Part shown: in pieces, positions 23,531-30,434 of the stretch
How the letters are laid out: each line of letters begins with the position of its first letter
Position numbering within the stretch: the stretch's first letter is position 1
Virus record (IMG/VR): IMGVR_UViG_3300043788_000023
Location: 1-64,000 of that record
Length of the DNA stretch: 64,000 nucleotides
DNA from: a virus
Direction: 5' to 3' (one strand)
The notes under the pieces: generated by a model
Databases searched by the model: none
The model's input: the letters and a program-made list of their open reading frames with translations, nothing else
Told to the model about the DNA's origin: nothing
Made by a program: the position numbers and the translations under genes

Positions 23531-24297
23531 TTCAGTTCCCTGCTTAGTGCGCGGAAAGCGTCGAACACTTGAAACTTGACGTCCTCCACTCGGAAGCGTG
23601 ATGCTTCCGCCATTTTACCGATCTCCCACTTCGTCTGAATGGAGGCGCTGTAATCTCTGAACTTGAAGTCTCCACCATCTTTGATGTTCGCCTTTGACAT
23701 TTCGACTCGGCGAGGTAAACCAAAAGCGTCTGCCACGATCATACCATGGAGCGATGAGGTCACAATCCGTCTGCAAGACCCGATCTGCCTGAGAACATCC
23801 AACACATCGTCGCCGGGATTGATGACCTTGATGACGGTGCCCGGAGGCATGAGCTTCTGGAACCTCGGGACAAGTTCATCGTCCGTGAAGTGCGGCAAAA
23901 TCCCCAAATCCCAAAGCTTCGGCTGCGCTCCCACAAGTTCGTCGGCGAGAATGCCGGGGTCGCCCAACGGGTAGTCGCCGGGAATCACACGGGCAGTCAG
24001 CGGGCCACGGAGCGCCAAGATTTGGGCAGTGATGCCGGACTTCATCTGGTGAACTTGTAGCCGTGAGTTCTCGTGCAGCATTCCAGAGCCAAGAATATAG
24101 CCATCCCACAGCGGTGGAATGTGCTCAAGGATTGACCCGATAGACGCGACCTGTGCGTGCGATACCGTGTCCCATTCAACGCGAATGTCTGCAAACCGTT
24201 CCAGCAAAAGGGGGGCTAGGGCGTCGCCGAAGTTCGGTACCTCGCGCCACCAGTATGCCTTTATGACTTTAGATTTGAAAGGGTTTCTGAGGAACAT
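23527..24297 (-). CDS. Polysaccharide pyruvyl transferase family protein
   Basis: The 256-aa product has the hallmarks of the polysaccharide pyruvyl transferase family (Pfam PS_pyruv_trans): NFGDALAPLL near the N-terminus, SIGSIL and ILGSGM, ALRGPLTA, GDPGILAD, and TSSLHGMIVADAFGLP. The family adds ketal-pyruvate from phosphoenolpyruvate to sugars of surface or secreted glycans. It is somewhat shorter than typical bacterial members (about 300-400 aa), lacking part of the C-terminal domain. The coupling with a glycosyltransferase suggests that both modify one glycan, perhaps to alter a receptor. The ATG abuts a perfect hairpin whose loop holds the AGAGG ribosome site, so translation may be regulated. 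Confidence 0.8.
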   Translation of the reverse strand: MFLRNPFKSKVIKAYWWREVPNFGDALAPLLLERFADIRVEWDTVSHAQVASIGSILEHIPPLWDGYILGSGMLHENSRLQVHQMKSGITAQILALRGPLTARVIPGDYPLGDPGILADELVGAQPKLWDLGILPHFTDDELVPRFQKLMPPGTVIKVINPGDDVLDVLRQIGSCRRIVTSSLHGMIVADAFGLPRRVEMSKANIKDGGDFKFRDYSASIQTKWEIGKMAEASRFRVEDVKFQVFDAFRALSRELK

Positions 24298-24325
24298 CGC
24301 GTTCCGCCTCTGTTAACGGAACGCG
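24298..24325 (-). promoter_or_regulatory. Hairpin abutting the pyruvyl transferase start codon
   Basis: CGCGTTCCG (24325-24317 on the minus strand) pairs perfectly with CGGAACGCG (24306-24298). The ten-base loop TTAACAGAGG carries the only plausible ribosome site, and the 3' arm ends on the base before ATG 24297. There is no T-run, so it is better read as a translational control element than a terminator. The flanking 24326-24371 holds no gene. Confidence 0.6.
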
Positions 24326-24371
24326 CAGCCTCAAAAATTTTTGACTTGCAAGAGGGTATGTCTGAGGGAGT

Positions 24372-24935
24372 TTATTCGGAAAGTTCCCCGGTAGGTTGCT
24401 CAACGCCCGCTTCTATGGCGGCATCCGCCTGTTCGGCTAGGGCGTCTTGCTGTGCCTGCCCGGAAGGTGTGTTGCCGAGGTCGTTGACTTCCGATCCACC
24501 AACCACTGCGGCTGAAGCGATGGCTGCGGGGGTCGGCTGCTCCGTAGCTTGCACGGGCTGGCCCTGCGGGGGTGCGTCCTCAAGCTCGTAGGAGAAGGTG
24601 AATTCCTTTGCGGTCTCAACAGTTTCGCCGTCCGCGATCTCCCACTTGATGTTGATGCGCTTCTGCTGGAAGGACTCCATCTCTTCCTTCGTCAGCACGA
24701 CCTTTTCGTCCAGCCTCCTGAGGAGGCTCGCCGCCAGCACCGAGAGGCGCTGGTTCTGACCGTAAATCTCACGGAACTGACCGATGAATGAGCCGATGAC
24801 CGTGTTCGGGTCGTTCTTGAGTTCGTAGTTCTCCTTCTCAAGCTGTTCGGCGTACTTCTTGCACGAAGAAAGCATCTGCTTCTTCAGCGCGTTGTTCTGC
24901 CGCACCGCGTCCAACCCCTTTGCTCGCCTGCCCAT
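24372..24935 (-). CDS. Coiled-coil hypothetical protein (187 aa)
   Basis: ATG 24935 follows GAGGAGGAATA and overlaps the previous TAA (TAATG). Residues 1-60 are a charged amphipathic helix (KKYAEQLEKENYELK) and residues 90-115 are beta-rich. The last 70 residues are a low-complexity Ala/Gln/Glu/Pro tail (QGQPVQATEQPTP..., QAQQDALAEQADAAIEAG). There are no membrane segments. It could be a structural or assembly protein, but I do not recognise it. Confidence 0.65.
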   Translation of the reverse strand: MGRRAKGLDAVRQNNALKKQMLSSCKKYAEQLEKENYELKNDPNTVIGSFIGQFREIYGQNQRLSVLAASLLRRLDEKVVLTKEEMESFQQKRINIKWEIADGETVETAKEFTFSYELEDAPPQGQPVQATEQPTPAAIASAAVVGGSEVNDLGNTPSGQAQQDALAEQADAAIEAGVEQPTGELSE

Positions 24936-25198
24936 TATTCCTCCTCGGGGTCAAATTCCCCGTCAAATCTGCTGACATCAGTCCAAGAACCCTCGCCGAA
25001 TCGCTTCTCAAACTCGTTGAAGCAGTCAACGCAAATCCAGATCACGGTGTCGCCCGTCTCGCTGACCTGCTTATAGAACGCTGGCTTGCCACAAAGCTGT
25101 CCCCCAGCGTCAGCTACACGCTGCTCGTCCGTTATATCGGTGACGGCAAAGGTCTCCGCTGGGAAGTCTGACTTGAAGACCCTTTGACAGTTCGGCAT
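24935..25198 (-). CDS. Small Zn-binding hypothetical protein (87 aa)
   Basis: ATG 25198 overlaps the previous TAA and has GGAG five bases upstream. The product has CGKPAFYKQ...IWICVDCFNEFEKRFG: a single Cys, then a CxxC pair, suggesting one treble-clef or ribbon zinc site. The C-terminus is acidic (DGEFDPEEE). It is in an overlapping operon with its neighbours. Function unknown. Confidence 0.6.
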   Translation of the reverse strand: MPNCQRVFKSDFPAETFAVTDITDEQRVADAGGQLCGKPAFYKQVSETGDTVIWICVDCFNEFEKRFGEGSWTDVSRFDGEFDPEEE

Positions 25199-25428
25199 TA
25201 CTGCTCCGATTCGTCCTTGACGATCTTAGCAGAAGTATCAACGATAGTCTGCGCTGCGGCCGCTTTTTCAGCGAGAACCTTGCCCAGCTTGATGTCAAAC
25301 AACGGGTCAATGTAGTGCTCCATCCCGTAGGGATCACGGAATGTAAGCTCGGTCAGCTTGGTGAATGCCTCGCCGTCAACGACGAACGCCGTGCCGATGG
25401 GGAGGGTCGGAAAGTGAATGATTTGCAT
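25198..25428 (-). CDS. Small hypothetical protein (76 aa) with its own start inside the endonuclease frame
   Basis: ATG 25428 has a textbook AAGGAG site seven bases upstream, inside the longer endonuclease reading frame. The product (MQIIHFPTLPIGTAFVVDGE..., YIDPLFDIKLGKVLAEK) looks complete: a beta-rich first half and a helical tail. Its last base overlaps the next gene. The simplest reading is that this is the resident phage gene and that the endonuclease was inserted in front of it without a stop codon between them. Function unknown. Confidence 0.6.
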   Translation of the reverse strand: MQIIHFPTLPIGTAFVVDGEAFTKLTELTFRDPYGMEHYIDPLFDIKLGKVLAEKAAAAQTIVDTSAKIVKDESEQ

Positions 25429-25836
25429 GGGTTGCTCCTTCAGTAGAATACTGGGGGTTTGAAATTTTCGCAGATATTCTTGGGCAGCAGCGACGTTCCG
25501 ACTTTCAACGTAGCCTATGAACACGTTGCAAGGGCGACAAAGTAGCGAACGAAATTGCCCCGTGACGTGGTCATGATCTACACACAGCCCCTCACGATGC
25601 CTGCGGGTGCCTTTGTCCAACTTAGGAATTTCGCCACACAGGGCACATCTCCCATGTTGTTTCGCTTTCTCTTTTTGGAAAAATTCTTCGGTTATGCTGT
25701 AGCGATTGCGAAGAGTGTAGTCACGTCTTACGGACGGCGGTCTAGCCTTTTCCTGCTTCGCTATTCTCGCTTTGACTTCGGGGCGTGCCTTATACTCTCG
25801 GTTCTGTACACGGCGAAGCTCCTGATTTTCAGTCAT
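25198..25836 (-). CDS. Endonuclease VII-like homing nuclease, read in frame into the next gene
   Basis: The first 135 or so residues are a recombination endonuclease VII/HNH domain: CALCGEIP, LCVDHDHVTGQFRSLLCRPC, NVFIGYVES and a C-terminal helix AAQEYLRKF. The four Cys and the DHDH motif are intact, so catalysis is plausible. Such genes are mobile homing elements in phages. No stop separates it from the small gene that starts at 25428; the frame continues for 76 more residues, giving a 212-aa fusion. ATG 25836 has no clear ribosome site, as is common for mobile nuclease genes. Its basic N-terminus (YKARPEVKARIAKQEKARP) may contact DNA. Confidence 0.7.
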   Translation of the reverse strand: MTENQELRRVQNREYKARPEVKARIAKQEKARPPSVRRDYTLRNRYSITEEFFQKEKAKQHGRCALCGEIPKLDKGTRRHREGLCVDHDHVTGQFRSLLCRPCNVFIGYVESRNVAAAQEYLRKFQTPSILLKEQPMQIIHFPTLPIGTAFVVDGEAFTKLTELTFRDPYGMEHYIDPLFDIKLGKVLAEKAAAAQTIVDTSAKIVKDESEQ

Positions 25837-25852
25837 TTACGTAGATACTGCG

Positions 25853-27604
25853 TCAGAGGGCTTCCTCTTCTATATTCTTTGGGATCGGCTGCGGGATAGG
25901 CACGCCGTGGTCAGTCAGGTACTTTTCCGCAAGCTTCTTGATGTGATCCGGGTCAATCTGAAGCTGGGTCACAAGGTCACGGTTCGGGTCTATGATGCCC
26001 TCAATCTGCTGCTTCTTGACACCCAGCACATCGGACACGACTGGGTCTGAACCTTCGTCCGCCAGCAGGTAGTAGCTGGTGACAGGCTCGTCCTGACCGT
26101 CGCGGTGTAGTCGCCCCTCGCACTGTTCGTGGACGCCTGGTGACCAGTCAAGCTCGCCGAACACACAGACGTGGCACATGTCCTGCAAGCCGTCCATGCC
26201 CTGCCCGGCACGGAGTGAGATGATCATGACCTTTGACCTACCGCTGAGGAATTCCTGCTTGGCAGCTTCTTTCTGCGCCGGGCTTTCGGTGCCCGTGTAC
26301 ATCACTGGGTTGAGGTTCGTGACATTGAATGGGTACGTCGTGCTGCCACGCAACTTCTCCAGCCAAATCTCGTACACGTCACGGTGCCAGCCGTACAGGA
26401 CGACGGGCGTATTGTTTTCCTCAACGAGGAAACGCACGAAGTCGGCGACGAACGGAGCCTTGGCGATGCCCGTAGCTTGGCGCATCTTCATGTCAAACTC
26501 GCCCGCCGCTTGCATCTTCTGACCCTTGAATTCTTGGGACTGGCGCAGAATCAGCTTGGCAAGCTCAATAGCCTGCCCCTTGAGGCGCTTGAAAGCCTCG
26601 GGGTTGGACTCAATCCACTGCGGCACACGGATGATGCCGGGAAGCTCACGAGACACTTCCTTGCGGGTGCGGCGAAGCATGACGCCTGTCTCACGGGCGT
26701 AGACACCGAACGCTGGCGGGTCTGCGATCACATACTTCTGCCCACGGAACTCACACCACTCACGGCTGAACTCCTCCCAGTTGCCCAGCGCATCCGGGGT
26801 GATGACATCGCACACGCTCCAAATTTCGCCGCCGTAGTTGTAGATGGGAGTCGCGCTCAGCCCGAGGCGGTAGTCCACGCTGTCTGCAATGTGCTTGGCG
26901 GCCTCGTACTTCTGTGTTCCCCTGTGGCGAAGCTCTTGGCATTCATCAAAGACCACGGACTTGACGATACCGCTCAGCGTCTCCGCCCAGCCGCCCAGCT
27001 TGTGGTAGTTCGTGATGATGACATCCGGCAGCCTGCCCTTCTTGTCAAGAATGTCGTAGGGCGTGCCCTTCTTCAGGATGTGGCTCCGCAGATCAGTGAA
27101 CTTCTCAAGTTCAGACGCCCACTGGAACGGGAGGTGCGAGAGCGTGACGACCAATGCAGGTCTGAGCTTGGGGTCCACGAACCCGCAGAACGACACGGCT
27201 GTCTTGCCCAGCCCGACATCATCCGCCAACAGTAGGCCGCCTGTGGTCAGCCACATGTTCGCGGCCAGCCCTTGGTACTCACGGGGCGGGAGCTTCAACG
27301 GGAAGACCTTGTCGTTACCTTCGCCACGCAGAAACTTGTCCACCAAGCTCATGCGTTCACGGTGCTGGTTTGCTCGCTCTTCAAGGAAGTGCTCGGACGG
27401 GCGCACGTCCATCGGATAGCGCTGGAGAAAAACTTGAAGGTCTAGGCAATTCTCGGGAGTCGCCTTGAGGCGGTGCTTCTTGCCGTAATGCGTGGAATCT
27501 ATCTTGGGGAACCAGCGCTTGAGACGAATGGAGACGTGAGGCTCCGTCTCAATTTCCCAAGCCTTGATCGCCTTATAATACGTGGCTGTGCCGTAGAGTT
27601 TCAC
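25853..27604 (-). CDS. SNF2-family DNA-dependent ATPase/helicase
   Basis: The 583-aa protein has the superfamily 2 motifs in order: PREYQGLAA (Q-like), ADDVGLGKT (Walker A, 127-135), VFDECQEL (Walker B, DECQ 220-223), GLSATP (motif III, 248-253), VVLYGWHRD (motif IV), ISLRAGQGMDG (V) and CEGRLHRDGQ (VI, about 500). The Rad54/HARP-like pattern indicates a dsDNA translocase rather than a strand-separating helicase. A 100-residue N-terminal extension is unique. The start is GTG 27604; AGAG lies close by. In phages such proteins act in replication, recombination or DNA remodelling. It is complete and near the usual length for phage members. Confidence 0.85.
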   Translation of the reverse strand: MKLYGTATYYKAIKAWEIETEPHVSIRLKRWFPKIDSTHYGKKHRLKATPENCLDLQVFLQRYPMDVRPSEHFLEERANQHRERMSLVDKFLRGEGNDKVFPLKLPPREYQGLAANMWLTTGGLLLADDVGLGKTAVSFCGFVDPKLRPALVVTLSHLPFQWASELEKFTDLRSHILKKGTPYDILDKKGRLPDVIITNYHKLGGWAETLSGIVKSVVFDECQELRHRGTQKYEAAKHIADSVDYRLGLSATPIYNYGGEIWSVCDVITPDALGNWEEFSREWCEFRGQKYVIADPPAFGVYARETGVMLRRTRKEVSRELPGIIRVPQWIESNPEAFKRLKGQAIELAKLILRQSQEFKGQKMQAAGEFDMKMRQATGIAKAPFVADFVRFLVEENNTPVVLYGWHRDVYEIWLEKLRGSTTYPFNVTNLNPVMYTGTESPAQKEAAKQEFLSGRSKVMIISLRAGQGMDGLQDMCHVCVFGELDWSPGVHEQCEGRLHRDGQDEPVTSYYLLADEGSDPVVSDVLGVKKQQIEGIIDPNRDLVTQLQIDPDHIKKLAEKYLTDHGVPIPQPIPKNIEEEAL

Positions 27605-27621
27605 TCTACGTCAATACTGAA

Positions 27622-27816
27622 TCAGATGGCGTGCATGAGTTTGAGGATTGACCAGGTGGCGAGGACGGTCAGCAGGTCGTAGGTGATGGCGGCTGACCAG
27701 CTTCCGCCAGACATAGCGAAGACGATACCGCCGATGACGGCTCCGCTGTAGACAATGATGTACTTATTCCAAGATTTTGGGGTCACTTCGCGGAAGAGGA
27801 AGTTCAGCATCCCCAT
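27622..27816 (-). CDS. Small membrane protein (64 aa)
   Basis: ATG 27816 has AGGAG five bases upstream; a longer TTG frame lacks this support. The product (MGMLNFLFREVTPKSWNKY...) has two hydrophobic segments, IIVYSGAVIGGIVFAM and ITYDLLTVLATWSILKL, separated by a short GGS turn. It could be holin-like, but small two-helix membrane proteins are common in phage accessory regions. It overlaps the 40-aa frame upstream by 13 bases. Confidence 0.55.
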   Translation of the reverse strand: MGMLNFLFREVTPKSWNKYIIVYSGAVIGGIVFAMSGGSWSAAITYDLLTVLATWSILKLMHAI

Positions 27817-27926
27817 CCCGACTCCTGCGCCTTCTTGTCTAGGGCGTTTGCCCAAGAGGTCAGCCGGACGAACCGGAGTGCCCGGATCAACAGGATCACA
27901 GCCGCCATTCTAAGCGTCTTGATCAT
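27804..27926 (-). CDS. Short ORF, possible membrane-active peptide (40 aa)
   Basis: ATG 27926 overlaps the stop of the previous gene as ATGA, the coupling pattern used throughout this block. The product MIKTLRMAAVILLIRALRFV plus 20 polar residues has a short hydrophobic-basic helix. It fills the gap between two supported genes and overlaps the next start. Without homologues it remains a candidate. Confidence 0.4.
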   Translation of the reverse strand: MIKTLRMAAVILLIRALRFVRLTSWANALDKKAQESGWGC

Positions 27927-28117
27927 ACAGGTTTGATGCCGGGAGTCGGCAAAGGGGTGCAAGCTTCTGCCTTGCAGCGGGGGCAGTAAGCGGGGTCGCA
28001 GTATCCCGACTCAAAGATATAGTGCGGGATCGCCTCAATGTCCTTCTTGAACTTGGCACAGTTCTCGCAGACATCAAGGTTGAGATTTTCGTAGTGCCTG
28101 TAAACGTGTTCGCTCAT
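27923..28117 (-). CDS. Small Cys-rich protein (64 aa), probable zinc finger
   Basis: Six Cys residues occur in two groups: CENCAKF, and CDPAYCPRCKAEAC. The spacing fits one or two zinc knuckles. The start overlaps the PD-(D/E)XK gene stop by four bases (ATGA). Proteins of this kind, next to a nuclease gene, could be DNA-binding partners, but this is inference from context. Confidence 0.6.
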   Translation of the reverse strand: MSEHVYRHYENLNLDVCENCAKFKKDIEAIPHYIFESGYCDPAYCPRCKAEACTPLPTPGIKPV

Positions 28118-28485
28118 AGGAAACTGTTCAAGTATACCACGTAAAGCGGCTTGCCAAGGATTTCCTTTGGAAGGTCACGGTGCTTGGCTCGTGTGGTGAT
28201 CAGGATGATTGCCTTGACTTCGTCGTTCTTTGCGTAGCGCCAAAGCTGGCGAGTCACAGCAGCCAACCCCGCACCGCCCCGTGAGTCATTTGTCTTGCAC
28301 TCAATCCCGATGCCGCCAGCCGCAATGAAGAAATCCACACGGTCGCTTTTGTTCAGTGGGTACTCTGGCGTGAATGGTGCCTTCAAACCTTCAAGACATT
28401 GGGCGACACCTGCCTGAAGTTCCTTCTCGTCTTTGTAGCGGAAGCGGTAGAACACCAGCGCACTGGCTAGTTCCTCAGCGGTCAT
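28114..28485 (-). CDS. PD-(D/E)XK-fold endonuclease-like protein (123 aa)
   Basis: The product has NKSDRVDFFI followed by GIGIECKTN, the D...ExK signature of the PD-(D/E)XK nuclease superfamily, then AVTRQLWRYAK and AIILITTRAKH, matching the core helices and strands. An N-terminal helix with a conserved-looking Glu (KDEKELQAGVAQCL) precedes it. This is the minimal length for a functional core, as in Holliday-junction resolvases, VRR-NUC or restriction-type nucleases of phages. It overlaps both neighbours by ATGA. A DNA-processing role is likely; the substrate is unknown. Confidence 0.7.
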   Translation of the reverse strand: MTAEELASALVFYRFRYKDEKELQAGVAQCLEGLKAPFTPEYPLNKSDRVDFFIAAGGIGIECKTNDSRGGAGLAAVTRQLWRYAKNDEVKAIILITTRAKHRDLPKEILGKPLYVVYLNSFL

Positions 28486-28724
28486 TCAATTCTCCACGGC
28501 TCTTTTATCCTGATCTTCCAGCAGTTATCGGTGATGGGGAAGTTGTGCTTACAAATCCAGCACTGTGCCTTGTCGCCCATCATCCACGCCCCGAGACCAC
28601 TCTCCGTGAGGATCACGATCTCCTCAGAACCACATTTGGGACACTTCAGGTCTTCGGCGGATTCTCCGCCGATGCCTTCGGGATAGCGTGTGTAGATGCC
28701 GTAGGGTTGTTCTGCGAATTCCAT
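28482..28724 (-). CDS. Small zinc-ribbon protein (80 aa)
   Basis: The product has LKCPKCGSEE and, 25 residues later, QCWICKHNF: two CxxC knuckles of a zinc ribbon. The N-terminus (EFAEQPYGIYTRY) is aromatic. The ribosome site is weak. Its stop overlaps the nuclease start by four bases. It may bind nucleic acid or protein; I do not recognise the family. Confidence 0.6.
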   Translation of the reverse strand: MEFAEQPYGIYTRYPEGIGGESAEDLKCPKCGSEEIVILTESGLGAWMMGDKAQCWICKHNFPITDNCWKIRIKEPWRIE

Positions 28725-28831
28725 ACGATTCCAATACTGCGTAGGAACTCACGATCTTGCATCGTAATCGTGTGCAGGCGGACGCATCTCTTACATTGGC
28801 AAGAGCGGCCGAACGGATGAGGAAAAATCAT
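28646..28831 (-). CDS. Possible small Cys-containing protein (61 aa)
   Basis: This frame starts at ATG 28831, directly after a hairpin, with GGGGG inside the 3' arm as a possible ribosome site. The first 38 residues (HPFGRSCQCKRC, then DREFLRSIGIVW) look like a real small phage protein with a CxxC-type knuckle. The last 23 residues are low complexity and overlap the 28724 gene by 79 bases, which argues against it. Retained as a candidate. Confidence 0.35.
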   Translation of the reverse strand: MIFPHPFGRSCQCKRCVRLHTITMQDREFLRSIGIVWNSQNNPTASTHAIPKASAENPPKT

Positions 28832-28865
28832 GCGTGACCCCCTGCCTTGCGACAGGAAGTCACGC
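28832..28865 (-). terminator. Hairpin with downstream T-run after the 28870 gene
   Basis: GCGTGAC and GTCACGC (28865-28859 and 28838-28832 on the minus strand) enclose an inner CCTG/CAGG pair, giving an interrupted 11-bp stem. ATGATTTTTCC follows. It can work as a weak intrinsic terminator for the 29794-28870 genes or as a control element for the ORF whose ATG abuts it. Confidence 0.45.
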
Positions 28866-28869
28866 TATG

Positions 28870-29088
28870 TCAGCACGTGATCGTGATGTTCGGGATCGGC
28901 AGCGGCATGCCCGTTGTGGATGGCTGTACGTAACCGCCAGTCCCGATCCAGACAGGCTGCGGGTACGGCGGATAGTACGGTTGCCACGGGTTGTAGGGCA
29001 CCAACTGATGGCCGCCCCTGCCGCATGTCGGGCAATGACCGCACGCAGGACACGGCTTGGGTGCGCAGTGGCAGCAGTTAGCCTCCAT
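28870..29088 (-). CDS. Small Cys/Pro/Tyr-rich protein (72 aa)
   Basis: ATG 29088 follows CGGAGGTGGGCT and overlaps the end of the 29078 gene by 11 bases. The N-terminal third has seven Cys (CCHCAPKPCPACGHCPTCG), enough for two zinc sites; the rest is Pro/Tyr/Trp-rich (PYNPWQPYYPPYPQPVW). The composition resembles short virion-associated or unstructured spacer proteins. Function unknown. Confidence 0.6.
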   Translation of the reverse strand: MEANCCHCAPKPCPACGHCPTCGRGGHQLVPYNPWQPYYPPYPQPVWIGTGGYVQPSTTGMPLPIPNITITC

Positions 29089-29794
29089 AGCCCACCTCCG
29101 CTGTTACGGATTCCTCACCCTTGGCTTCCGCCTTCGGCTCTTCTTCCGTCGCTCCGGTTGACAAGTCAATCGTGAGTTCGGACTGCAATGAAGAGCTAGG
29201 CCCGTTCGTTGTCGTCATCGTGTAGCTCGGCGAAGAAGTGCTGGTCAGCGTAGTGCTCAACCCGCTGAGGCTAGACGAGGACAGTGACAGGTCACTGGTA
29301 CCGCTTGACAGCGAGATGTTGCCGGATGTCGCGGGGTACGTGACCGTGCTGGCGTTGTTGATCGCACCGCACGTGTTGATCGCGTTGGTGGTCGTGAACT
29401 GCCCGCCTTGGAAGTTCCCGTTTCCGCCGACGAGACCGCCGCTGTTGTAGACGTACGAGGTCTGCGGGCTTCCCACGGTCAAAGTCCACGTATTGCCATT
29501 CCAGTAGGGGTTGCCGTACCAGACCCATTGGGGGTAGGAGTAGACGTAACGCACGTTCTGGGGGGCTTCTGTGCCGTTTATGAGGGCTTTTAGAGAGCGA
29601 TCCAGCATGTCCAGCCTGGCTACCTCTGACAGAAGTTCCGTGTGGGTTCTTTGGGCTTTGGCGAGGGCTTTCTCGGCTCTCACCAACGCCGCCTTCTTAG
29701 CCGCAAGCTCCTTGGAGCAGACGGCAGCTAGCTTTCCGTACTTCGTAGACCGCTTTTTGGGGGTCTTCACTGCCTTTAGTTTTGATTTTGCCAT
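29078..29794 (-). CDS. Coiled-coil protein with aromatic and Ser/Thr-rich tail (238 aa)
   Basis: ATG 29794 (MAKSKLKAV) is preferred over an upstream ATG because AGAGGTG sits five bases before it. Residues 1-65 are a Lys/Ala-rich coiled coil (KKAALVRAEKALAKAQ). Residues 78-105 are aromatic (YVYSYPQWVWYGNPYWNG). Residues 130-215 are a Ser/Thr/Gly-rich low-complexity tract and the end is acidic. This pattern suits a virion surface or linker protein. It diverges from the + strand gene at 29905 across a 110-base gap. Confidence 0.65.
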   Translation of the reverse strand: MAKSKLKAVKTPKKRSTKYGKLAAVCSKELAAKKAALVRAEKALAKAQRTHTELLSEVARLDMLDRSLKALINGTEAPQNVRYVYSYPQWVWYGNPYWNGNTWTLTVGSPQTSYVYNSGGLVGGNGNFQGGQFTTTNAINTCGAINNASTVTYPATSGNISLSSGTSDLSLSSSSLSGLSTTLTSTSSPSYTMTTTNGPSSSLQSELTIDLSTGATEEEPKAEAKGEESVTAEVGYGG

Positions 29795-29904
29795 GTGGCA
29801 CCTCTGAAATTGCATGTGACAGCTTGAAAATTGTGCTTAGTTATCAAACTGACCATCGCTTTCGGAGGTTCAATACTGTAAAATCGTTCAAATGGGGGAA
29901 ACAG

Positions 29905-30234
29905 ATGCCCGGAATCAATGATGACACAGTAGAAAGACAGGAACTCCATTGCCACGCCTGCAACGGGTACGTGCAGTTCGCCCTAGACACCTCAATCAAC
30001 GGGAATCACGTCCTCGCCTGCCCGAACTGCGGGCATGAGCATTGCCGGGTGGTTTACAACGGGAAGATTAGCGACGTGCGGTGGGATCAGCGGAACGGGG
30101 CGGGAAACAACCTGCCTGTGTACTACCTCACAACCTCGGTCACTTACACGACGGCATCAACCGTGTACGCGACGGGGAGCAATACGATGTACCTGATGTC
30201 GGCCTCAACCGGGACGGGCTGGGTCGGCTACTAG
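29905..30234 (+). CDS. Zinc-ribbon protein (109 aa)
   Basis: A lone + strand gene in the minus-strand block. ATG 29905 (MPGINDD) is preferred to an upstream in-frame ATG because TGGGGGAAACAG lies just before it and the longer N-terminus overlaps the divergent gene. HCHACNGYVQF and ACPNCGHEHC form a canonical two-knuckle zinc ribbon. The C-terminal half is Tyr/Thr/Ser-rich (YYLTTSVTYTTAS). Its stop overlaps the convergent 30231 gene by four bases. A possible promoter (TGACCA, 18 bp, TACTGT) lies at 29848-29877. Confidence 0.65.
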   Translation: MPGINDDTVERQELHCHACNGYVQFALDTSINGNHVLACPNCGHEHCRVVYNGKISDVRWDQRNGAGNNLPVYYLTTSVTYTTASTVYATGSNTMYLMSASTGTGWVGY

Positions 30235-30434
30235 CCGACGATGAGGGAGTTTCCGTCGTCCGAGAGACTGAGACGTGGACGACGGTCGGTGACGCCTGCT
30301 GCGGTTGCGATGGCCGCAAGTTCCGCCTGAACTGCGGCGGCTGCGGCATGGTGCGCGGTACACGCCGAAGCTTGGGCTGCCTGCAAAGGAGCCAAAGCCG
30401 TCTTCTGGTCTGCCGTCAATGTGATAACTTTCAT
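30231..30434 (-). CDS. Small Ala-rich helical protein (67 aa)
   Basis: ATG 30434 overlaps the stop of the long fibre gene as ATGA, so it is coupled to it. The product is mostly one Ala/Gln helix (ALAPLQAAQASACTAHHAAA) with a short basic end and a polar terminus (SLSDDGNSLIVG). In several phages a short helical chaperone or trimerisation factor follows the fibre gene; position is the only support for that role here. Confidence 0.55.
   Translation of the reverse strand: MKVITLTADQKTALAPLQAAQASACTAHHAAAAAVQAELAAIATAAGVTDRRPRLSLSDDGNSLIVG

Noticed and set aside
28118-28140. TATACT upstream of the 28117 gene as a promoter
   Set aside because: It lies in the end of the preceding coding frame, and no -35 with suitable spacing was found.
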